Shown here one piece after another: positions 19,261 through 29,305 of a stretch of DNA of 64,000 bases. The position numbers and the translations under genes are program-made. Below the pieces are notes generated by a model. It had not been told where the DNA came from and ran no database searches. It saw only the letters and a list, made by a program, of their open reading frames with translations. The stretch is taken from assembly GCF_029717145.1 (NCBI RefSeq), contig NZ_CP099222.1, forward strand, positions 868,001-932,000, given 5' to 3'. Position 1 is the stretch's first letter. Each line of letters starts with the position of its first letter. The DNA comes from Citrobacter freundii. Its GTDB lineage: Bacteria; Pseudomonadota; Gammaproteobacteria; Enterobacterales; Enterobacteriaceae.

Positions 19261-20136
19261 ATGACCAGTAGCTATCTGCATTTTCCGGAATTCGATCCGG
19301 TCATTTTCTCAATTGGACCCGTCGCACTTCACTGGTACGGCATGATGTATTTGGTGGGGTTTATTTTCGCGATGTGGCTGGCGACGCGCCGCGCTAATCG
19401 CCCAGGAAGTGGCTGGACCAAAAACGAAGTTGAAAACTTACTCTATGCAGGCTTCCTCGGGGTGTTCCTCGGTGGGCGTATCGGTTACGTACTGTTCTAC
19501 AACTTCCCGCTGTTCCTTGATAATCCGCTGTATCTGTTCCGCGTCTGGGATGGCGGAATGTCATTCCACGGTGGTCTCATCGGTGTGATCCTGGTGATGA
19601 TTATCTTCGCCAAACGCACCAAGCGTTCGTTCTTCCAGGTCTCTGACTTCATTGCTCCTTTGATTCCGTTTGGTCTGGGTGCGGGCCGACTGGGCAACTT
19701 TATCAACGGCGAACTGTGGGGACGCGTTGACCCGAACTTCTCATATAGCATGTTGTTCCCGGGGTCGCGTACCGAAGACATCTTACTGCTGCAAACCAAC
19801 CCGCAGTGGCAATCTATTTTCGATACCTACGGTTCGCTGCCTCGTCACGCGTCTCAGCTTTATGAGATGGCGTTGGAAGGCGTGGTGCTGTTTATCATTC
19901 TTAACCTGTTCATTCGTAAACCGCGTCCGATGGGCTCGGTCTCCGGTCTGTTCCTGATTGGCTACGGCGCGTTTCGTATCATCGTTGAATTTTTCCGCCA
20001 GCCGGATCAGCAGTTTACCGGCGAATGGGTACAGTACATCAGCATGGGGCAGATCCTGTCTATCCCGATGATTGTCGCCGGTATCATTATGATGGTTTGG
20101 GCGTACCGCCGCAGCCCACAGCAACACGCTTCCTGA
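19261..20136 (+). CDS. lgt: Phosphatidylglycerol-prolipoprotein diacylglyceryl transferase
   Basis: A 291-aa inner-membrane enzyme with seven hydrophobic segments. It transfers diacylglycerol from phosphatidylglycerol to the lipobox cysteine, the first step of lipoprotein maturation. Key residues H103 (SFHGGLIG) and R143 in the Lgt signature ([14 protein letters not shown]) are present. The stop lies 6 bp before thyA, as in E. coli. Lipoproteins in this window that need it include MltA, YgdR and YgdI. Confidence 0.97.
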   Translation: MTSSYLHFPEFDPVIFSIGPVALHWYGMMYLVGFIFAMWLATRRANRPGSGWTKNEVENLLYAGFLGVFLGGRIGYVLFYNFPLFLDNPLYLFRVWDGGMSFHGGLIGVILVMIIFAKRTKRSFFQVSDFIAPLIPFGLGAGRLGNFINGELWGRVDPNFSYSMLFPGSRTEDILLLQTNPQWQSIFDTYGSLPRHASQLYEMALEGVVLFIILNLFIRKPRPMGSVSGLFLIGYGAFRIIVEFFRQPDQQFTGEWVQYISMGQILSIPMIVAGIIMMVWAYRRSPQQHAS

Positions 20137-20142
20137 GGAATC

Positions 20143-20937
20143 ATGAAACAGTATTTAGAACTGATGCAAAAAGTGCTGGATGAAGGCACACAGAAAAACG
20201 ACCGTACCGGAACCGGAACGCTTTCCATTTTTGGTCATCAGATGCGTTTTAATCTGCAGGAAGGATTCCCGCTGGTTACCACTAAACGCTGCCATTTGCG
20301 CTCTATCATTCATGAACTGCTGTGGTTTTTGCAGGGCGACACTAACGTGGCCTACCTGCACGAAAACAACGTTTCTATCTGGGATGAGTGGGCAGATGAA
20401 AACGGCGATCTGGGACCGGTCTATGGTAAACAGTGGCGCGCGTGGCCAACGCCAGATGGCCGCCATATTGATCAGATCACCACGGTGCTTAACCAGCTGA
20501 AGAATGATCCGGACTCTCGCCGTATTATCGTTTCTGCGTGGAACGTAGGCGAACTGGATAAGATGGCGCTGGCGCCGTGCCATGCGTTCTTCCAGTTCTA
20601 TGTGGCAGACGGCAAGCTCTCCTGTCAGCTGTATCAGCGTTCGTGCGATGTGTTCCTCGGCCTGCCGTTTAACATTGCCAGCTATGCTTTGCTGGTCCAT
20701 ATGATGGCGCAGCAGTGCAATCTGGAAGTCGGTGATTTTGTCTGGACCGGCGGCGATACGCACCTGTACAGCAACCACATGGAGCAAACGCACCTGCAGC
20801 TCAGCCGCGAACCGCGTGCTTTGCCGAAGCTGGTCATCAAGCGTAAGCCTGACTCTATCTTCGACTATCGTTTCGATGATTTCGAGATTGAAGGTTACGA
20901 TCCGCACCCTGGTATTAAAGCGCCGGTTGCTATCTAA
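20143..20937 (+). CDS. thyA: Thymidylate synthase
   Basis: A 264-aa enzyme that methylates dUMP to dTMP using methylene-tetrahydrofolate. The nucleophile is C146 in [12 protein letters not shown], followed by the conserved [20 protein letters not shown] region. It is cotranscribed with lgt, with a TGAGGA ribosome site overlapping the lgt stop. A clear terminator follows. Confidence 0.98.
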   Translation: MKQYLELMQKVLDEGTQKNDRTGTGTLSIFGHQMRFNLQEGFPLVTTKRCHLRSIIHELLWFLQGDTNVAYLHENNVSIWDEWADENGDLGPVYGKQWRAWPTPDGRHIDQITTVLNQLKNDPDSRRIIVSAWNVGELDKMALAPCHAFFQFYVADGKLSCQLYQRSCDVFLGLPFNIASYALLVHMMAQQCNLEVGDFVWTGGDTHLYSNHMEQTHLQLSREPRALPKLVIKRKPDSIFDYRFDDFEIEGYDPHPGIKAPVAI

Positions 20938-20957
20938 TCGACCGCTACCCTGCCACG

Positions 20958-20986
20958 ACCGACGCCCTCGCGCGTCGGTTTTTTTT
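20958..20986 (+). terminator. Intrinsic terminator of lgt-thyA
   Basis: A 7-bp stem (CCGACGC / GCGTCGG) followed by eight T residues, 20 bp past the thyA stop. Confidence 0.9.
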
Positions 20987-21121
20987 GCCCTGATTTCAGT
21001 TTTTCGACGCTGATTCCTGAAATTTTGCAATGCGCTGAAACGAAGAAAATATTCCCCGAAGCTCGCCGAATAACCCGAATTCCCCACTCGTGATTATTTT
21101 CCTTATCGCCATACTGACGGC

Positions 21122-21592
21122 ATGAAAAAACAACAGGGCTATACGCTAATTGAAACGCTGGTGGCAATGCTCATCATCGTCACGCTAAGCGCGTCAGGGC
21201 TATATGGCTGGCAACGCTGGCAGCAACAGCAACGATTGTGGCAAACCGTCGTTCAGGTGCAGGACTACCTGCTGCAACTGCGCGAGGATGCCAACTGGCA
21301 TAACCGTGACCATGTCATCGGCGTTATCAGAGAGGGAACGTCATGGTGTCTGGTCAGCTCTGCTGCGGCTCAAAATACCTGTAAGCCCGCTTCTGCGTTG
21401 GTGTTAATCCCGCGCTGGGATGATGTTGAGATGGCAGACATCACGCCATCGCTGGCCTTTTTTGGCCTGCGCAACACCGCATGGGCTGGACATATAGGCC
21501 TAAAAAATGCAGCGGGTGAACGGTGGGTGGTGATATCGAGCTGGGGGCGAATTCGGCTTTGTGAGCGTGATGAGGCAGATGTATGTCGGTAA
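21122..21592 (+). CDS. ppdA: PpdA, prepilin-peptidase-dependent minor pseudopilin
   Basis: A 156-aa protein with a type IV prepilin leader: MKKQQG, cleavage, then YTLIE with Glu at +5 and a hydrophobic helix (about residues 7-28). PpdA resembles GspH/FimT-type minor pseudopilins. The first gene of ppdA-ppdB-ygdB-ppdC, with overlaps that imply one transcript; it overlaps ppdB by 10 bp. Minor pilins of this set prime type IV pilus or pseudopilus assembly; their exact role in enterobacteria is little studied. Confidence 0.92.
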   Translation: MKKQQGYTLIETLVAMLIIVTLSASGLYGWQRWQQQQRLWQTVVQVQDYLLQLREDANWHNRDHVIGVIREGTSWCLVSSAAAQNTCKPASALVLIPRWDDVEMADITPSLAFFGLRNTAWAGHIGLKNAAGERWVVISSWGRIRLCERDEADVCR

Positions 21593-22146
21593 ACGAACGC
21601 GGTTTTTCATTGCTGGAGGTGCTGATCGCAATGGCTATCAGCAGCGTTTTGCTACTGGGGGCTGCGCGCTTTTTACCGACGCTTCAGCACGATATATTGC
21701 TCAACACGCGCCAGTTAGCCCTTGAAGATGAACTCTGGCAGCGAGCCTATACGGTGGCTAAACATCTCCAGCGGGCAGGGTACTGTCACGGAAACTGTAG
21801 CGGTGAAGGGCTGGTGATATCGGGACACGGTGATTGCGTAATTGCGCGTTGGGACGCTAACGGTAACGGCATTTGGGAGACAACCCCAGCTAAAGACGCG
21901 GACCAGATAGGTTTTCGTTTACAAGACCAGGTGCTGGAAACCTTGCGTGGTGCGACATCCTGCGATGGAAAGGGCTGGGATAAAATGACCGATCCTGGCA
22001 CTGTTCTGATTGAGACATTTCAGGTTGAACGCCAGAACATCAGCGGATTTGCGCCCATCCTGACCTTGCGTCTGCGCGGAGCCAGCAAAAGTGCGCCACA
22101 AAAGGTTATTGAGGCGCGCTATAGCGTGACGGGGTTTAACCTGTGA
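21583..22146 (+). CDS. ppdB: PpdB, prepilin-type minor pseudopilin
   Basis: A 187-aa prepilin with leader MSVNERG, cleavage before FSLLE (Glu +5), then a hydrophobic helix and a globular domain with several cysteines ([10 protein letters not shown]). It resembles GspJ/PilW-type minor pilins. It overlaps ppdA by 10 bp and ygdB by 4 bp, indicating coupled translation. Confidence 0.92.
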   Translation: MSVNERGFSLLEVLIAMAISSVLLLGAARFLPTLQHDILLNTRQLALEDELWQRAYTVAKHLQRAGYCHGNCSGEGLVISGHGDCVIARWDANGNGIWETTPAKDADQIGFRLQDQVLETLRGATSCDGKGWDKMTDPGTVLIETFQVERQNISGFAPILTLRLRGASKSAPQKVIEARYSVTGFNL

Positions 22147-22550
22147 ACCGGGAACGCGGCGTATCGTCCCTGGCGATGGTGCTTTTGCTTCTGCTGCTCG
22201 GCGGTCTGCTGCTCCAGGGGCTTAGCCAACAGGAAGCCAGTTTTGCTTCGCGCGTTGCCACGGAAAGCCAGGCTTTGCAGCGCCAGGCTGTGGTGCAATC
22301 CGCCATGGAATGGGGACGTATGCAGTCCTGGCAACGGCAACCGGCCGTGCAATGCCGGCGAGATTCAACCGCGAATGCAGCCGTATGCCTGCGATTACAT
22401 GGCGAGAATAACGTGTTGCTTATTACCGACTATGAAGGGATGTCACTATGGCGGCAGGGCGAGGTTATCGATGGCAATGTTGTATTTTCCGCACATGGCT
22501 GGAGCGATTTCTGCCCGCTAAGAGAGGCTACTCTGTGCCTGCTACCCTGA
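22143..22550 (+). CDS. ygdB: YgdB, PilX/GspK-like minor pseudopilin
   Basis: A 135-aa protein starting at GTG (overlap GTGA with the ppdB stop). The leader MNRERG is followed by [20 protein letters not shown], a prepilin-like helix. It lacks Glu at +5, as often seen in tip-located K/PilX-type pseudopilins, so it probably sits at the tip of the minor pilin complex. It overlaps ppdC by 16 bp. Confidence 0.9.
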   Translation: MNRERGVSSLAMVLLLLLLGGLLLQGLSQQEASFASRVATESQALQRQAVVQSAMEWGRMQSWQRQPAVQCRRDSTANAAVCLRLHGENNVLLITDYEGMSLWRQGEVIDGNVVFSAHGWSDFCPLREATLCLLP

Positions 22551-22858
22551 ACCGGCAACGCGGTTTTAGCCTGCCAGAAGTGATGCTGGCAATGGTACTT
22601 ATGGTCATGATTGTGACCGCATTGTCGGGGTATCAAAGGGTATTAATGAACAGTTTCCTCATCAGAAGTCAGTACCAGCAGCTGTGGCGTCATGCGTGGA
22701 TGCAAACCCAAATGACGGCATTTCCGTCGCCGTTAAACGGGCAGGTAAACCGAATGCAGACAACGCGGGCGGGATGTGTCAGCATCAACGTCAAACTTTC
22801 TTCACCCTTGGGCAGGCAAGGTCAAATGACGCGTCTGCACTGCCCAAATAGTCAGTAG
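22535..22858 (+). CDS. ppdC: PpdC, prepilin-type minor pseudopilin
   Basis: A 107-aa prepilin with leader ending in QRG, cleavage before FSLPE (Glu +5), then a hydrophobic helix. The start is taken as GTG at 22535 inside the ygdB 3' end, preceded by AGAGAGG. It gives the E. coli length, whereas the frame itself is open further upstream. GspI-like by size. The gene ends 12 bp before recC, so the pseudopilin genes may be read through into recC. Confidence 0.88.
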   Translation: MPATLNRQRGFSLPEVMLAMVLMVMIVTALSGYQRVLMNSFLIRSQYQQLWRHAWMQTQMTAFPSPLNGQVNRMQTTRAGCVSINVKLSSPLGRQGQMTRLHCPNSQ

Positions 22859-22870
22859 TCAGGAGCCGCT

Positions 22871-25800
22871 ATGTTAAGGGTCTACCACTCCAATCGTCTG
22901 GATGTGCTGGAAGCGTTAATGGAATATATCGTTGAGCGCGACCGGCTCATCGATCCCTTTGAACCTGAAATGATCCTGGTTCAAAGTACCGGCATGGCGC
23001 AATGGCTACAAATGACTCTGGCACAGAAGTTCGGCATTGCCGCCAATATTGACTTCCCGCTACCTGCGAGTTTTATCTGGGATATGTTTGTGCGGGTACT
23101 GCCGGATATCCCAAAAGAAAGTGCGTTCAGCAAGCAGAGTATGAGCTGGAAGCTGATGACGCTGCTGCCGCAGTTGTTGGATGACGAGGCGTTCACGTTG
23201 CTGCGCCAGTATCTGACAGACGATACCGACAAGCGTAAGCTGTTTCAGCTCTCCTCACGTGCCGCTGACCTGTTTGACCAGTACTTAGTCTACCGCCCTG
23301 ACTGGTTGACGCAGTGGGAGTTGGGGAAACAGGTTGAAGGATTGGGGGAGTCTCAGGCCTGGCAGGCACCGTTGTGGAAAGCGTTGGTGGAATACACCGC
23401 AGAGTTGGGGCAAGAGCGCTGGCACCGCGCCAATTTATATCAGCGATTTATTCAGACCCTGGAAAATGCCTCAAGCTGTCCGCAGGGACTGCCCGCTCGC
23501 GTCTTTATTTGCGGCATTTCCGCACTGCCGCCCGTGTATCTTCAGGCCCTGCAGGCGCTGGGGAAGCATATTGAAATTCATCTGCTGTTTACCAATCCAT
23601 GTCGTTACTACTGGGGTGATATTAAAGACCCCGCGTATCTGGCAAAGCTGCTGGCACGTCAGCGTCGGCATAGCTTTGAAGAACGTCATCTGCCGCTGTT
23701 TCGTGATAGCCAGAATGCTGAAGAGTTGTTTAACAGCGACGGCGAACAGGATGTCAGTAACCCGCTTCTGGCCTCGTGGGGCAAACTGGGGCGGGACTAT
23801 ATTTACCTGCTTTCCGAACTGGAAAACAGCCAGGAGCTGGATGCGTTTGTGGATATCACGCCTGACAATCTTTTGCATAACATTCAGTCGGATATCCTTG
23901 AACTGGAAAGCCGGGCCGTGGCGGGCGTTAATCTGGAGGAGTATTCGCGCAGCGATAATAAGCGCTTACTTGATCCGAATGACACCAGCGTAACGTTTCA
24001 TGTCTGCCACAGCCCACAGCGTGAGGTGGAAATTCTTCATGACCGCCTGCTGGCGATGCTGGCGGCGGACCCAACGCTGACGCCGCGCGATATCATCGTC
24101 ATGGTGGCGGATATCGACAGCTATAGCCCCTTTATTCAGGCTGTTTTTGGCAGCGCGCCGGCCGATCGCTATTTACCGTATGCCATTTCTGACCGTCGTG
24201 CGCGCCAGTCCCATCCGGTTTTACAGGCGTTTATTAGCCTGCTGTCGCTGCCGGACAGCCGCTTTGTCTCCGAGGATGTGCTGGCGTTACTCGATGTTCC
24301 CGTGCTGGCGGCGCGCTTCAACATCAACGAAGAAGGGTTGCGCTATCTCCGCTTATGGGTGAATGAGTCAGGCATTCGCTGGGGCATTGACGATGACAAC
24401 GTGCGCGAACTGGAACTGCCGCCGACAGGCCAACACACCTGGCAATTTGGTTTGACGCGAATGCTGTTGGGCTATGCGATGGAAAGTGCGCAGGGGGAGT
24501 GGCAATCCGTACTGCCGTATGATGAGTCCAGCGGTTTGATCGCCGAACTGGTGGGGCATCTGGCTTCGCTGTTGATGAAACTGAATCTCTGGCGTCGGGG
24601 TCTGGCGCAGGAACGTCCGCTGGAAGAGTGGTTGCCTGTTTGCAACGACATGCTTAATGATTTCTTCCTGCCGGATGTGGATACCGAAGCAGCAATGACG
24701 CTGATTAAAGATCAGTGGCAGGCCATTATCGCTGAAGGTCTGGGGGCTAAATACGGCGAGGCCGTGCCGCTTTCGCTGTTACGCGATGAGCTGGCACAAC
24801 GGCTCGATCAGGAACGCATTAGCCAACGTTTCCTCGCAGGTCCGGTCAATATCTGTACCCTGATGCCGATGCGATCGATTCCTTTCAAGGTAGTGTGTCT
24901 GCTGGGCATGAACGACGGCGTTTATCCGCGCCAGCTTGCGCCTCTGGGTTTCGATCTGATGAGCCAAAAGCCGATGCGTGGTGACCGAAGCCGCCGCGAT
25001 GATGACCGCTATCTGTTTCTGGAAGCCCTGATTTCGGCGCAGCAAACGCTCTACATCAGCTACATTGGTCGTTCAATCCAGGACAACAGCGAACGCTTTC
25101 CGTCGGTGCTGGTACAAGAGTTGCTGGACTATATTGGGCAAAGCCACTATTTGCCGGGTGATGAAGCGCTCACCTGTGATGAAAGCGAGGCCCGGGTAAA
25201 AGCGCACATAACCCGTTTGCATACCCGCATGCCTTTTGACGCACAAAACTATCTGCCGGGAGAGCAGCAAAGTTATGCCCGGGAGTGGCTGCCCGCGGCG
25301 AGCCTGACAGGCAAAGCACACACTGATTTTGTGCAACCACTGCCATATGTCATGCCTGAAATCCTGACACTAGAGACGCTGCAGAGATTTTGGGCACACC
25401 CGGTGCGGGCTTTTTTCCAGATGCGGCTACAGGTGAACTTCCGCTCTGAAGAGAGTGATATTCCGGAGACAGAACCCTTTATCCTTGAAGGATTAACCCG
25501 CTATCAGCTTAATCAGCAGCTGCTTAACACGCTGGTTGAACAGCATGATGCGGAGCGTTTGTTCCGTCACTTCCGTGCGGCAGGCTCGCTGCCTTACGGG
25601 GCATTTGGCGAAATCCTGTGGGATGCCCAGCGCCAGGAAATGCAGTCGCTGGCCGAGCGTATTATCGCTTGTCGCCAGCCGGGTCAGAGTATGGAGATCG
25701 ATCTCAACTGCAACGGCGTGCAAATCACCGGGTGGCTACCGCAGGTTCAGCAGGACGGTTTGTTGCGCTGGCGCCCATCTTTGTTAAGCGTTTCTCAGGG

Positions 25801-26239
25801 CGTGCAACTTTGGCTGGAACATCTTGTCTATTGTGCCAGTGGTGGAACGGGTGAGAGCCGGCTGTTCCTGCGTAAAGATGCAGAGTGGCGTTTTCCTCCA
25901 CTGGATGCCGAGCAGGCAATGCGCTACCTGGCGCAGCTTGTTGACGGGTATCGCGAGGGCATGTCATCGCCGTTACTGGTGCTACCGGAAAGCGGTGGGG
26001 CATGGATAAAAACCTGTTATGACGCCGCAAATGATGCCATGTTAGAGGATGACGACACGCGGCAAAAAGCGCGTAGTAAGTTTTTGCAGGCCTATGAAGG
26101 CAACATGATGGTACGCGGTGAGGGTGACGATATCTGGTATCAACGCCTGTGGCGTCAGCTGGAGCCGGATACGCTAGAGGCCATTGTGGCGCAGTCTCAG
26201 CGCTTTTTGTTACCGTTATTTCGCTTTAATCAGTCATGA
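22871..26239 (+). CDS. recC: RecBCD subunit RecC
   Basis: An 1122-aa protein, the E. coli length. RecC splits the duplex ahead of the two motor subunits and scans the 3' strand for Chi through degenerate helicase-like and nuclease-like domains that have lost catalysis. Sequence matches throughout (for example the FKVVCLLGMNDGVYPRQ and RGDRSRRDDDRYLFLEAL segments). Followed after 177 bp by ptrA on the same strand. Confidence 0.97.
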   Translation: MLRVYHSNRLDVLEALMEYIVERDRLIDPFEPEMILVQSTGMAQWLQMTLAQKFGIAANIDFPLPASFIWDMFVRVLPDIPKESAFSKQSMSWKLMTLLPQLLDDEAFTLLRQYLTDDTDKRKLFQLSSRAADLFDQYLVYRPDWLTQWELGKQVEGLGESQAWQAPLWKALVEYTAELGQERWHRANLYQRFIQTLENASSCPQGLPARVFICGISALPPVYLQALQALGKHIEIHLLFTNPCRYYWGDIKDPAYLAKLLARQRRHSFEERHLPLFRDSQNAEELFNSDGEQDVSNPLLASWGKLGRDYIYLLSELENSQELDAFVDITPDNLLHNIQSDILELESRAVAGVNLEEYSRSDNKRLLDPNDTSVTFHVCHSPQREVEILHDRLLAMLAADPTLTPRDIIVMVADIDSYSPFIQAVFGSAPADRYLPYAISDRRARQSHPVLQAFISLLSLPDSRFVSEDVLALLDVPVLAARFNINEEGLRYLRLWVNESGIRWGIDDDNVRELELPPTGQHTWQFGLTRMLLGYAMESAQGEWQSVLPYDESSGLIAELVGHLASLLMKLNLWRRGLAQERPLEEWLPVCNDMLNDFFLPDVDTEAAMTLIKDQWQAIIAEGLGAKYGEAVPLSLLRDELAQRLDQERISQRFLAGPVNICTLMPMRSIPFKVVCLLGMNDGVYPRQLAPLGFDLMSQKPMRGDRSRRDDDRYLFLEALISAQQTLYISYIGRSIQDNSERFPSVLVQELLDYIGQSHYLPGDEALTCDESEARVKAHITRLHTRMPFDAQNYLPGEQQSYAREWLPAASLTGKAHTDFVQPLPYVMPEILTLETLQRFWAHPVRAFFQMRLQVNFRSEESDIPETEPFILEGLTRYQLNQQLLNTLVEQHDAERLFRHFRAAGSLPYGAFGEILWDAQRQEMQSLAERIIACRQPGQSMEIDLNCNGVQITGWLPQVQQDGLLRWRPSLLSVSQGVQLWLEHLVYCASGGTGESRLFLRKDAEWRFPPLDAEQAMRYLAQLVDGYREGMSSPLLVLPESGGAWIKTCYDAANDAMLEDDDTRQKARSKFLQAYEGNMMVRGEGDDIWYQRLWRQLEPDTLEAIVAQSQRFLLPLFRFNQS

Positions 26240-26416
26240 TGATTGTATAAAAATTGCGCAATTCGATGGCTTCCTCTATGATGCGCTTTCTGTCACGGAC
26301 TGATTCTTACACATAAGATGCTGACTCGTTCAGCACAAAGTCTTGCCCTGTTCAGACCCCGCCTTTCTGCGTGGTTTGCTGTGAACAGGTGAATACGTTA
26401 ATGATGAGGTTTGTGA

Positions 26417-29305
26417 ATGCCCCGCAGCACCTGGTTTTGCGCAATACTGTTGTTCGTTGCCCTTTGGGCGCCCGTAAGTCAGGCAGATACCGGTTGGCAG
26501 CCCTTAGCTGAAACCATCCGTAAAAGCGATAAAGACACCCGCCAGTATCAGGCCGTGCGCCTGGACAACGGCATGGTCGTGTTGCTGGTATCCGATCCCC
26601 AGGCCGTGAAATCCCTTTCCGCACTGGTGGTGCCCGTTGGGTCTCTGGAAGATCCCGACAATCATCAGGGGCTGGCGCATTACCTCGAACACATGTGCCT
26701 GATGGGCTCGAAAAAATACCCGCAGCCGGATAGCTTAGCGGAATTCCTTAAAATGCACGGCGGCAGCCACAATGCCAGCACGGCGCCTTATCGCACGGCT
26801 TTCTATCTTGAAGTTGAAAACGACGCGCTGCTCGGGGCGGTGGATCGTCTGGCGGATGCTATTGCCGAACCGTTGCTGGATAAAAAATATGCCGATCGCG
26901 AGCGTAATGCCGTTAACTCTGAGCTGACGCTGGCGCGTACCCGTGACGGTATGCGTATGGCGCAGGTGAGTGCCGAGACCATCAACCCGGCGCACCCGGG
27001 CTCGCGCTTCTCCGGCGGTAACTTGCAAACGCTGAGCGACAAGCCGGGTAATCCGGTGCTGCAGGCTTTACAGACGTTTCATGAAAAGTACTACTCGGCA
27101 AACGTGATGAAGGCGGTAATTTACAGCAATAAACCGCTGCCAGAACTGGCGCGGATAGCCGCTGATACCTTCGGACGGGTGCCGAACAATAATATCGAAA
27201 AGCCGGAAATCACCGTCCCGGTAGTTACCGACGCGCAAAAGGGCATCATAATCCACTATGTCCCGGCGATGCCGCGTAAAGTGCTGCGCATTGAGTTTCG
27301 TATTGATAACAATAGCGCACAGTTTCGCAGTAAAACCGATGAGCTGGTGACGTACCTGATTGGCAACCGCAGCCCTGGTACCTTGTCTGACTGGCTGCAA
27401 AAGCAGGGATTAGTGGAAGGCATCCGTGCGGACTCTGACCCGGTGGTCAACGGTAACAGCGGTGTATTAGCCATTTCCGCGACCTTAACCGACAAAGGCC
27501 TGGCGAATCGCGATGAAGTGGTCGCGGCCATCTTTAGCTATCTTAACCTGTTACGCGATAAAGGCGTCGATAAACGTTATTTCGACGAACTGGCGCACGT
27601 GCTGGATCTCGACTTCCGCTATCCGTCCATCACCCGTGATATGGACTATGTGGAATGGCTGGCAGATACCATGATCCGCGTTCCGGTAGAACATACGCTG
27701 GATGCGGTAAATATTGCCGACCAGTACGATGCGAAAGCCGTGCAGCAGCGTCTGGCGATGATGACGCCGCAGAACGCGCGTATTTGGTACATCAGCCCGA
27801 AAGAGCCGCACAACAAAACCGCATACTTTGTTGATGCACCTTATCAGGTCGATAAAATAAGCGATAAAACCTTCGCTGACTGGCAGCAAAAAGCGCAGGG
27901 CATTGCGCTGTCTTTGCCGGAGTTAAACCCCTATATTCCTGACGATTTCACGCTGATTAAAGCGGATAAAAAATATGCGCGTCCGGATCTGATTGTCGAT
28001 GAGCCGGATTTACGCGTGGTCTATGCGCCGAGCCAGTATTTTGCCACTGAGCCGAAGGCCGACGTCAGCGTGATCCTGCGTAACCCGAAGGCGATGGACA
28101 GTGCCAAAAACCAGGTGTTATTCGCGCTTAACGATTACCTGGCAGGCATTGCGCTTGACCAGTTGAGTAATCAGGCTGCGGTGGGCGGTATTGGCTTCTC
28201 GACCAACGCCAACAACGGTTTGATGCTCAACGCTAACGGTTATACGCAACGTTTACCGCAGCTTTTTCAGGCGCTGCTGAGCGGTTATTTCAGCTATACC
28301 TCTACGGAGGAACAACTGGAACAGGCGAAATCCTGGTACGCGCAGATGATGGACTCTGCGGAAAAAGGCAAAGCCTACGACCAGGCGATTATGCCGGTAC
28401 AGATGCTTTCTCAGGTGCCGTACTTCTCGCGTGATGAGCGCCGTAAGTTGCTGCCTTCTATTACCTTAAATGAGGTGATGACCTACCGTGACACGTTAAA
28501 AGCCGGGGCGCGACCTGAATTCCTCGTGATTGGTAATATGAGCGAGGCGCAGGCGAAGACCATGGCGCGGGACATCCAGAAACAGCTGGGTGCTAACGGC
28601 TCGGAGTGGTGTCGTAACAAAGATGTGGTGGTGGACAAAAAGCAGTCCGTTATCTTTGAAAAAGCGGGCAGCAGTACAGACTCCGCGCTGGCGGCGGTAT
28701 TTGTCCCCACCGGCTACGATGAATACACCAGCTCAGCCTACAGCGCCATGTTAGGACAGATTGTGCAGCCGTGGTTCTACAATCAGCTGCGTACCGAAGA
28801 GCAGTTGGGATATGCCGTATTTGCCTTCCCGATGAGCGTAGGCCGTCAGTGGGGGATGGGCTTCCTGCTGCAAAGCAGTGACAAGCAGCCGTCTTATTTG
28901 TGGGACCGCTACAAAGCATTTTTCCCCACGGCGGAAGCGAAGCTGCGGGCGATGAAAGCCGATGAGTTCGCGCAAATTCAGCAGGCTATCATTGCGCAAA
29001 TGCTGCAGGCGCCGCAAACGTTAGGGGCAGAAGCTTCGCAGTTAAGCAAAGATTTCGATCGGGGTAATATGCGCTTCGATTCACGTGATAAAATCGTGGC
29101 TCAGATTAAACTGCTGACGCCGCAAAAGCTTGCCGATTTCTTCCATCAGGCGGTGGTTGAGCCGCAAGGCATGGTGATACTGTCACAGGTTTCCGGCAGT
29201 CAGAACGGGAAAGCAGACTATGTGCACCCGGAAGGCTGGAAAGTGTGGCAGACCGTCAGCGCGTTGCAGCAAACCTTACCCCTGATGAGTGAAAAGAATG
29301 AATGA
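26417..29305 (+). CDS. ptrA: Protease III (pitrilysin)
   Basis: A 962-aa periplasmic zinc protease of the M16 family that degrades small peptides. A signal peptide covers about residues 1-23. The inverted zinc motif HYLEH is present (H88, H92), with ENDALLGAVD...ERNAVNSE downstream carrying the third ligand. The start at 26417 places H88 as in E. coli. Its 3' end overlaps the recB start by 8 bp, so recB translation is coupled to a functionally unrelated protease, as in E. coli. Confidence 0.97.
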   Translation: MPRSTWFCAILLFVALWAPVSQADTGWQPLAETIRKSDKDTRQYQAVRLDNGMVVLLVSDPQAVKSLSALVVPVGSLEDPDNHQGLAHYLEHMCLMGSKKYPQPDSLAEFLKMHGGSHNASTAPYRTAFYLEVENDALLGAVDRLADAIAEPLLDKKYADRERNAVNSELTLARTRDGMRMAQVSAETINPAHPGSRFSGGNLQTLSDKPGNPVLQALQTFHEKYYSANVMKAVIYSNKPLPELARIAADTFGRVPNNNIEKPEITVPVVTDAQKGIIIHYVPAMPRKVLRIEFRIDNNSAQFRSKTDELVTYLIGNRSPGTLSDWLQKQGLVEGIRADSDPVVNGNSGVLAISATLTDKGLANRDEVVAAIFSYLNLLRDKGVDKRYFDELAHVLDLDFRYPSITRDMDYVEWLADTMIRVPVEHTLDAVNIADQYDAKAVQQRLAMMTPQNARIWYISPKEPHNKTAYFVDAPYQVDKISDKTFADWQQKAQGIALSLPELNPYIPDDFTLIKADKKYARPDLIVDEPDLRVVYAPSQYFATEPKADVSVILRNPKAMDSAKNQVLFALNDYLAGIALDQLSNQAAVGGIGFSTNANNGLMLNANGYTQRLPQLFQALLSGYFSYTSTEEQLEQAKSWYAQMMDSAEKGKAYDQAIMPVQMLSQVPYFSRDERRKLLPSITLNEVMTYRDTLKAGARPEFLVIGNMSEAQAKTMARDIQKQLGANGSEWCRNKDVVVDKKQSVIFEKAGSSTDSALAAVFVPTGYDEYTSSAYSAMLGQIVQPWFYNQLRTEEQLGYAVFAFPMSVGRQWGMGFLLQSSDKQPSYLWDRYKAFFPTAEAKLRAMKADEFAQIQQAIIAQMLQAPQTLGAEASQLSKDFDRGNMRFDSRDKIVAQIKLLTPQKLADFFHQAVVEPQGMVILSQVSGSQNGKADYVHPEGWKVWQTVSALQQTLPLMSEKNE

